Below are positions 6,938 to 9,431 of a stretch of 9,431 nt of DNA, in pieces. The notes under the pieces were generated by a model. That model did not search any database, was not told where the DNA came from, and saw nothing but the letters and a program-made list of their open reading frames with translations. Where the stretch lies: assembly GCA_029935325.1 (NCBI GenBank), contig JAOZKO010000049.1:3769-13199 (forward strand). The letters are read 5' to 3'. Position 1 is the stretch's first letter; each line of letters starts with the position of its first letter. Made by a program: the position numbers and the translations under genes. This stretch comes from Bacteroidales bacterium (GTDB lineage Bacteria; Bacteroidota; Bacteroidia; Bacteroidales; UBA1556).

Positions 6938-7390
6938 CTATTGCTTTGAATGATATTCTTTAAAACTACCATCATAATAAAAGAAAACAATTTTTTCTAA
7001 TTGCTCATTATCAAAATTCATATTTACAGACTGTTTTAATTGTTTATTCTTAGGTTCAATAATCTCATTAGGCAATACCTCCTTAAGCAAATCAGAGCTT
7101 AAACTAGCCATCTTTTTATTTACATTAGTAATTGAAGAATGTATATCATTGGTTTGAGTAAAGTTTTCTGCGTCTTTTTTAATATTTGAATAGTTACCTT
7201 TCCCCAGTAATAACCATCCACTATCAATTTGTGGAAATGCATCAAGTATTTTCAGAACATAATCTATGCTAGGTTTATTCCTTCCTTTTAAAACATGTGA
7301 CAAACCAGAACGAGGTACACCAATAGTATCTGCAAATTTTGATGCACTCATTTTATTCTCCTGCATTACCCTTAAAATTCTCTCTTTCAT
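6938..7390 (-). CDS. XRE-family helix-turn-helix transcriptional regulator
   Basis: This 150-residue cytoplasmic DNA-binding protein has an N-terminal XRE (Cro/CI-type) HTH domain at about residues 3-62: MSASKFADTIGVPRSGLSHVLKGRNKPSIDYVLKIL as positioned at 14-49, then the WLLLGKG at 59-65 seen in many Bacteroidota members. The recognition helix is around VPRSGLSHVLKG. The remaining 85 residues are Lys/Asn/Glu-rich with no recognised domain. A short aromatic C-terminal stretch (IVFFYYDGSFKEY) may be a dimerisation or sensing element, which is inference. The start fits the HTH and lies 31 bases from a perfect -7 promoter element flanked by direct repeats, suggesting autoregulation. Its target genes cannot be told from context. 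A divergent 40-codon ORF lies upstream. No terminator hairpin with a T-run was found after its stop. Confidence 0.9.
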   Translation of the reverse strand: MKERILRVMQENKMSASKFADTIGVPRSGLSHVLKGRNKPSIDYVLKILDAFPQIDSGWLLLGKGNYSNIKKDAENFTQTNDIHSSITNVNKKMASLSSDLLKEVLPNEIIEPKNKQLKQSVNMNFDNEQLEKIVFFYYDGSFKEYHSKQ

Positions 7391-7403
7391 TTCAGCTAAT
7401 TCT

Positions 7404-7442
7404 GATTAATAATTGATTTACAAAAGTAGATTATTATTGATT
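7404..7442 (-). promoter_or_regulatory. Promoter of the XRE gene flanked by a direct-repeat operator
   Basis: TACTTTTG on the minus strand (7421-7428) matches the -7 consensus TAnnTTTG perfectly. It is bracketed by two near-identical boxes in the same orientation: GATTAATAATTGATT (7404-7418) and GATTATTATTGATT (7429-7442), plus-strand reading. The first box lies about where transcription would start (near 7414). A repressor bound to both boxes would cover the promoter, as expected for an autoregulated XRE protein. No good -33 TTG is seen. The operator role is inferred. Confidence 0.5.
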
Positions 7443-7473
7443 AACATTTATATAAAATGTAATATATTAAACA

Positions 7474-7596
7474 ATGAATTACAGTTCACAATTGTATAAA
7501 GTAAAAATTATACACATAATTAAACACCTGAAAATCATCCACGAAATAGACAATTCCATTAAAGTAACCATTGAACTAAGACGCATACTTAACTGA
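7474..7596 (+). CDS. Possible 40-residue small protein, divergent from the XRE gene
   Basis: An ATG-to-TGA frame encodes 40 residues, beginning MNYSSQLYKV and ending IKVTIELRRILN. It contains alternating hydrophobic and charged residues (EIDNSIKVTIELRR), but no known motif, signal peptide or membrane helix. It faces away from the XRE gene with 83 bases between the two starts, an arrangement seen in repressor/small-partner pairs. No TAnnTTTG element precedes it. In DNA this AT-rich, a chance open frame of 40 codons is quite possible, so this is a candidate only. Confidence 0.2.
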   Translation: MNYSSQLYKVKIIHIIKHLKIIHEIDNSIKVTIELRRILN

Positions 7597-7848
7597 TAGT
7601 AAGGTTATATAATGTGATTTCATTGCTATGACCATTGTGTTATTTACAATAATGAACAGAGGTCGTAATTAATTTAGCTTTACTGTTTACATTTGTCAAC
7701 TATTGTATTTCGCAATTATAAATTCAATAATGTAATTAGCTTTTATAATCCATAATACTTATTAGTTTGCATCTCCCCTATTTTCTATTTTGCTAACTTG
7801 TCATACTGATAAAACACAATTGATGAAATAGTTTAATTGCAGACAATT
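7597..7848. other. Intergenic stretch with no recognised feature
   Basis: I find no open frame of note, no terminator, tRNA or repeat here. The stretch is very AT-rich and stop-dense in all frames. The spacer between the XRE and trxA genes totals about 540 bases, unusually long for this window. Apart from the weak small ORF and the trxA promoter, nothing explains its length. Confidence 0.5.
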
Positions 7849-7884
7849 TTTCGATTAAACATGCTGAAATTATTACTATTTTTG
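7849..7884 (+). promoter_or_regulatory. Promoter of the thioredoxin gene
   Basis: TATTTTTG at 7877-7884 is a perfect match to the Bacteroidota -7 element TAnnTTTG. The upstream half is weak: a TTTCG at 7849-7853 lies 23 bases away. Transcription would start near 7891 and give a leader of about 42 bases before the ATG at 7933. Confidence 0.6.
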
Positions 7885-7932
7885 CAGCTTAATTTTTAAG
7901 AGAAACAATAAATAATTTAATACCAAACTATT

Positions 7933-8250
7933 ATGACTGTTGAAATTACCGATGCAAACTTTAAAGAGATAGTTCTTGATTCTGACAAACCTGTGTTAAT
8001 TGACCTTTGGGCTGAATGGTGTGGACCATGCCGTATGGTTGGACCTATTGTTGACCAATTATCTGAAGAGTATGAAGGAAGAGCTATTTGTGGCAAAGTA
8101 GATGTTGATGCTAATCCTAATGTAAGTGTTGATTATGGAATCCGTAATATCCCTACTCTACTATTCTTTAAAAATGGAGAATTAGTTGACAAGCAAGTTG
8201 GAGCAGTTCCTAAAGCTGTTTTGGCAGGAAAACTTGATGCTATACTTTAA
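7933..8250 (+). CDS. trxA: Thioredoxin
   Basis: This 105-residue cytoplasmic disulfide reductase has the canonical active site WCGPC at residues 29-33 in LWAEWCGPCRMVGP. The buried aspartate is D24, the cis-proline P74 (IPT), and the FFKNGELV-G-GAVPK C-terminal half is typical. Length and order match thioredoxin 1; there is no signal peptide or extra domain. It reduces ribonucleotide reductase, peroxiredoxins and similar targets with thioredoxin reductase, whose gene is not in this window. An additional Cys, C53 (AICGKVDVD), lies outside the active site. The ATG is placed by homology and by the promoter 49 bases upstream. It is followed by a strong terminator, so it is probably transcribed alone. 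Confidence 0.96.
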   Translation: MTVEITDANFKEIVLDSDKPVLIDLWAEWCGPCRMVGPIVDQLSEEYEGRAICGKVDVDANPNVSVDYGIRNIPTLLFFKNGELVDKQVGAVPKAVLAGKLDAIL

Positions 8251-8290
8251 GCGATATTATTTAGCATAATTTATTTTAATGCTTTATTTG

Positions 8291-8330
8291 AAAATGCCGT
8301 CATCGCTTAAGTAATGACGGCATTTTTTTT
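8291..8330 (+). terminator. Strong Rho-independent terminator after trxA
   Basis: A perfect 13-bp stem (8291-8303 with 8314-8326, arms aaaatgccgtcat and atgacggcatttt) closes a 10-base loop and continues into eight Ts (8323-8330). It lies 40 bases after the trxA stop and only 16 bases before the preferred start of the next gene, so it separates the two. Confidence 0.93.
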
Positions 8331-8346
8331 ATTAATAATTCTCTCA

Positions 8347-9282
8347 ATGGACAATCATATTAACCGTAATCGATTACAAGCTTATTCAAAACTTGAACTT
8401 ATTGCTCGTCAGGTGGTAGAAGGCTTTATTACTGGTTTGCACAAAAGTCCATTTCATGGTTTCTCGGTTGAGTTTGCCGAGCATCGACTATATAATAGTG
8501 GTGAATCTACTCGGCATATTGATTGGAAGCTATATGGCAAAACGGATAAGCTTTTTGTAAAACGCTACGAAGAAGAAACAAATCTTAGATGCCAATTGGT
8601 AATTGACCATTCAGCAAGTATGTATTTTCCTTTTGATGGCAAGGCAGACCTTGATAATCCTAATAAGATTAGTTTTTCGATATATGCTGCTGCAGCAATT
8701 ACCGAGATGCTGAAACGACAACGAGATGCCTTTGGGATTAGCTTATTTGCTGATGATATAGAATTGCATACTCCAACAAAAAGTAATATTGCTCACCAGC
8801 ATATGATTTTTAATCACTTAGAGCAATTATTAGAAGCCAAAAAGCCTCAGCAGAGCCAGGAATCAAATATTGCAAAGAGCTTGCATCAAATTGCTGATAT
8901 GATACACAAAAGATCGCTAGTAATTATCTTTAGTGATATGTTTGAAAATCAGGAAAATACAGATGCAATATTCACAGCGCTACAGCATCTAAAACACTAT
9001 AAGCATGAGGTTATCCTATTTCATGTTGTGCATAAAAGATATGAGATTGATTTTGATTATCAAAACAGACCATATAAGTTTATTGATAGTGAAAGTGGAG
9101 AAATTCTTAAATTAAATCCAAAAGAAATTAAAGATCAATATATCAAAAAGATTGATGATTATACTCGAGAATTGAAACTACGCTGTGGTCAATTTAAGAT
9201 AGATTTTATTGAGGCAGATATGGAAAAAGGGTTTGATGCTATACTCCTTCCCTATTTATTAAAGCGTCAGAAGATGATGTAA
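8347..9282 (+). CDS. DUF58 family protein (VWA-like fold)
   Basis: This 311-residue protein matches DUF58 from end to end. The family signature is clear at residues 20-78: RQVVEGF, GLHKSPFHGFSVEFAEHRLY, RHIDWKLYGKTDKLFVKRYEEET. A von Willebrand A-like metal site DHSAS follows, with D87, S89 and S91, and a later IIFSDMF strand supplies another Asp. DUF58 proteins usually work with MoxR-type AAA+ ATPases and Bat/VWA proteins in an envelope-related or stress-related system, but no moxR gene precedes it here. The partner may lie beyond the right edge or elsewhere. An in-frame ATG at 8314 would add 11 residues (MTAFFLLIILS), but it falls inside the terminator hairpin, and the family begins near MDNHINRN, so I choose 8347. 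A near-consensus -7 (TTTATTTG at 8283-8290) is its only visible promoter candidate. No signal peptide or transmembrane segment is seen. Confidence 0.9.
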   Translation: MDNHINRNRLQAYSKLELIARQVVEGFITGLHKSPFHGFSVEFAEHRLYNSGESTRHIDWKLYGKTDKLFVKRYEEETNLRCQLVIDHSASMYFPFDGKADLDNPNKISFSIYAAAAITEMLKRQRDAFGISLFADDIELHTPTKSNIAHQHMIFNHLEQLLEAKKPQQSQESNIAKSLHQIADMIHKRSLVIIFSDMFENQENTDAIFTALQHLKHYKHEVILFHVVHKRYEIDFDYQNRPYKFIDSESGEILKLNPKEIKDQYIKKIDDYTRELKLRCGQFKIDFIEADMEKGFDAILLPYLLKRQKMM

Positions 9283-9412
9283 TTAGTTCTTGCCAGAAAA
9301 CGTCAATTTCTTCGTTATGCTCGTGCTGAAAACAAACATTTACAAAAGTAAACTTATTGTTATGCTCCCGATAGCCATCGGGATCGCAAGCCTCGAACTT
9401 AACGATTTCTGA
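9242..9412 (-). pseudogene. Startless protein-like reading frame, possible gene remnant
   Basis: Fifty-seven codons are open on the minus strand between a TAG at 9413-9415 and a TAG at 9239-9241. The frame contains VKFEACDPDG, a palindrome-derived stretch, then FVNVCFQHEHNEEIDVFWQ and ELITSS. This reads like a glyoxalase/VOC-type C-terminal region (DPDG followed by EIDxFW), but the resemblance is loose. There is no ATG, and the last 14 or so codons overlap the 3' end of the DUF58 gene antisense. It may equally be chance translation of a palindromic repeat. Confidence 0.2.
9314..9404. repeat. Palindromic intergenic element
   Basis: A 7-bp hairpin, tcccgat/atcggga (9366-9372 with 9377-9383, loop agcc), sits inside a longer imperfect inverted repeat: cgttatgctcg at 9313-9323 against cctcgaacttaacg at 9391-9404. 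The 9-base gttatgctc occurs twice, at 9314-9322 and 9359-9367. The core is a variant of the palindrome at 6739-6759. It has no T-run, so it is not a typical terminator for the DUF58 gene. Confidence 0.5.
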
Positions 9413-9431
9413 CTAAGCACTGTAAAATAGT

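Noticed and set aside
8314..8346. N-terminal extension MTAFFLLIILS of the DUF58 protein as a membrane anchor
   Set aside because: The DNA is the terminator hairpin and its T-run, which by itself encodes Phe/Leu/Ile; family members begin near the second Met.
9239..9412. Confident glyoxalase/VOC gene fragment
   Set aside because: Only short DPDG and EIDxFW resemblances, no start codon, and a palindrome supplies part of the match; kept as a low-confidence remnant.

Overview
This AT-rich window is chromosomal DNA of a member of the Bacteroidota, probably of the Flavobacteriales/Cytophagales kind. Two large proteins carry the two different C-terminal sorting signals of the type IX secretion system (T9SS), which is restricted to that phylum. 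Several genes are also preceded by the Bacteroidota-type -7 promoter element TAnnTTTG rather than by a sigma70-type -10 box.

Layout. Positions 1-428 hold two copies of a structured intergenic repeat (the first 55 bases identical) and a strong terminator. Positions 429-2489 (minus) encode a 686-residue secreted PKD protein with a type A T9SS signal. Positions 2742-3932 (minus) are a hypA-hypB operon for nickel delivery to [NiFe] hydrogenase; no hydrogenase or other hyp gene is in view. Positions 4201-6541 (plus) are a tightly coupled pair: a small exported four-cysteine protein, then a 632-residue PKD protein with a Reelin-repeat-like N-terminal domain and a type B (gliding-motility) T9SS signal, closed by a clean terminator. 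Positions 6601-6937 are a gene-free stretch full of nested hairpins. Positions 6938-7390 (minus) encode an XRE-family repressor-like protein whose promoter is bracketed by a direct repeat. Positions 7443-7932 are mostly empty apart from a weak 40-codon ORF and the trxA promoter. Positions 7933-8250 are thioredoxin, followed by a strong terminator. Positions 8347-9282 encode a DUF58 protein, whose start I move downstream of an ATG lying inside that terminator. The last 150 bases hold another palindromic intergenic element and a protein-like but startless minus-strand reading frame.

Working together: hypA and hypB form one nickel-insertion unit. The 4201-6541 pair is probably one transcription unit for a cell-surface or secreted adhesin. 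The other genes look like independent single-gene units. I see no phage, CRISPR, tRNA, rRNA or transposase gene. I found no convincing new multi-gene defence or biosynthetic system. The least ordinary items are the folded repeats, the Reelin-like exported protein with its small partner, and the XRE promoter/operator arrangement.
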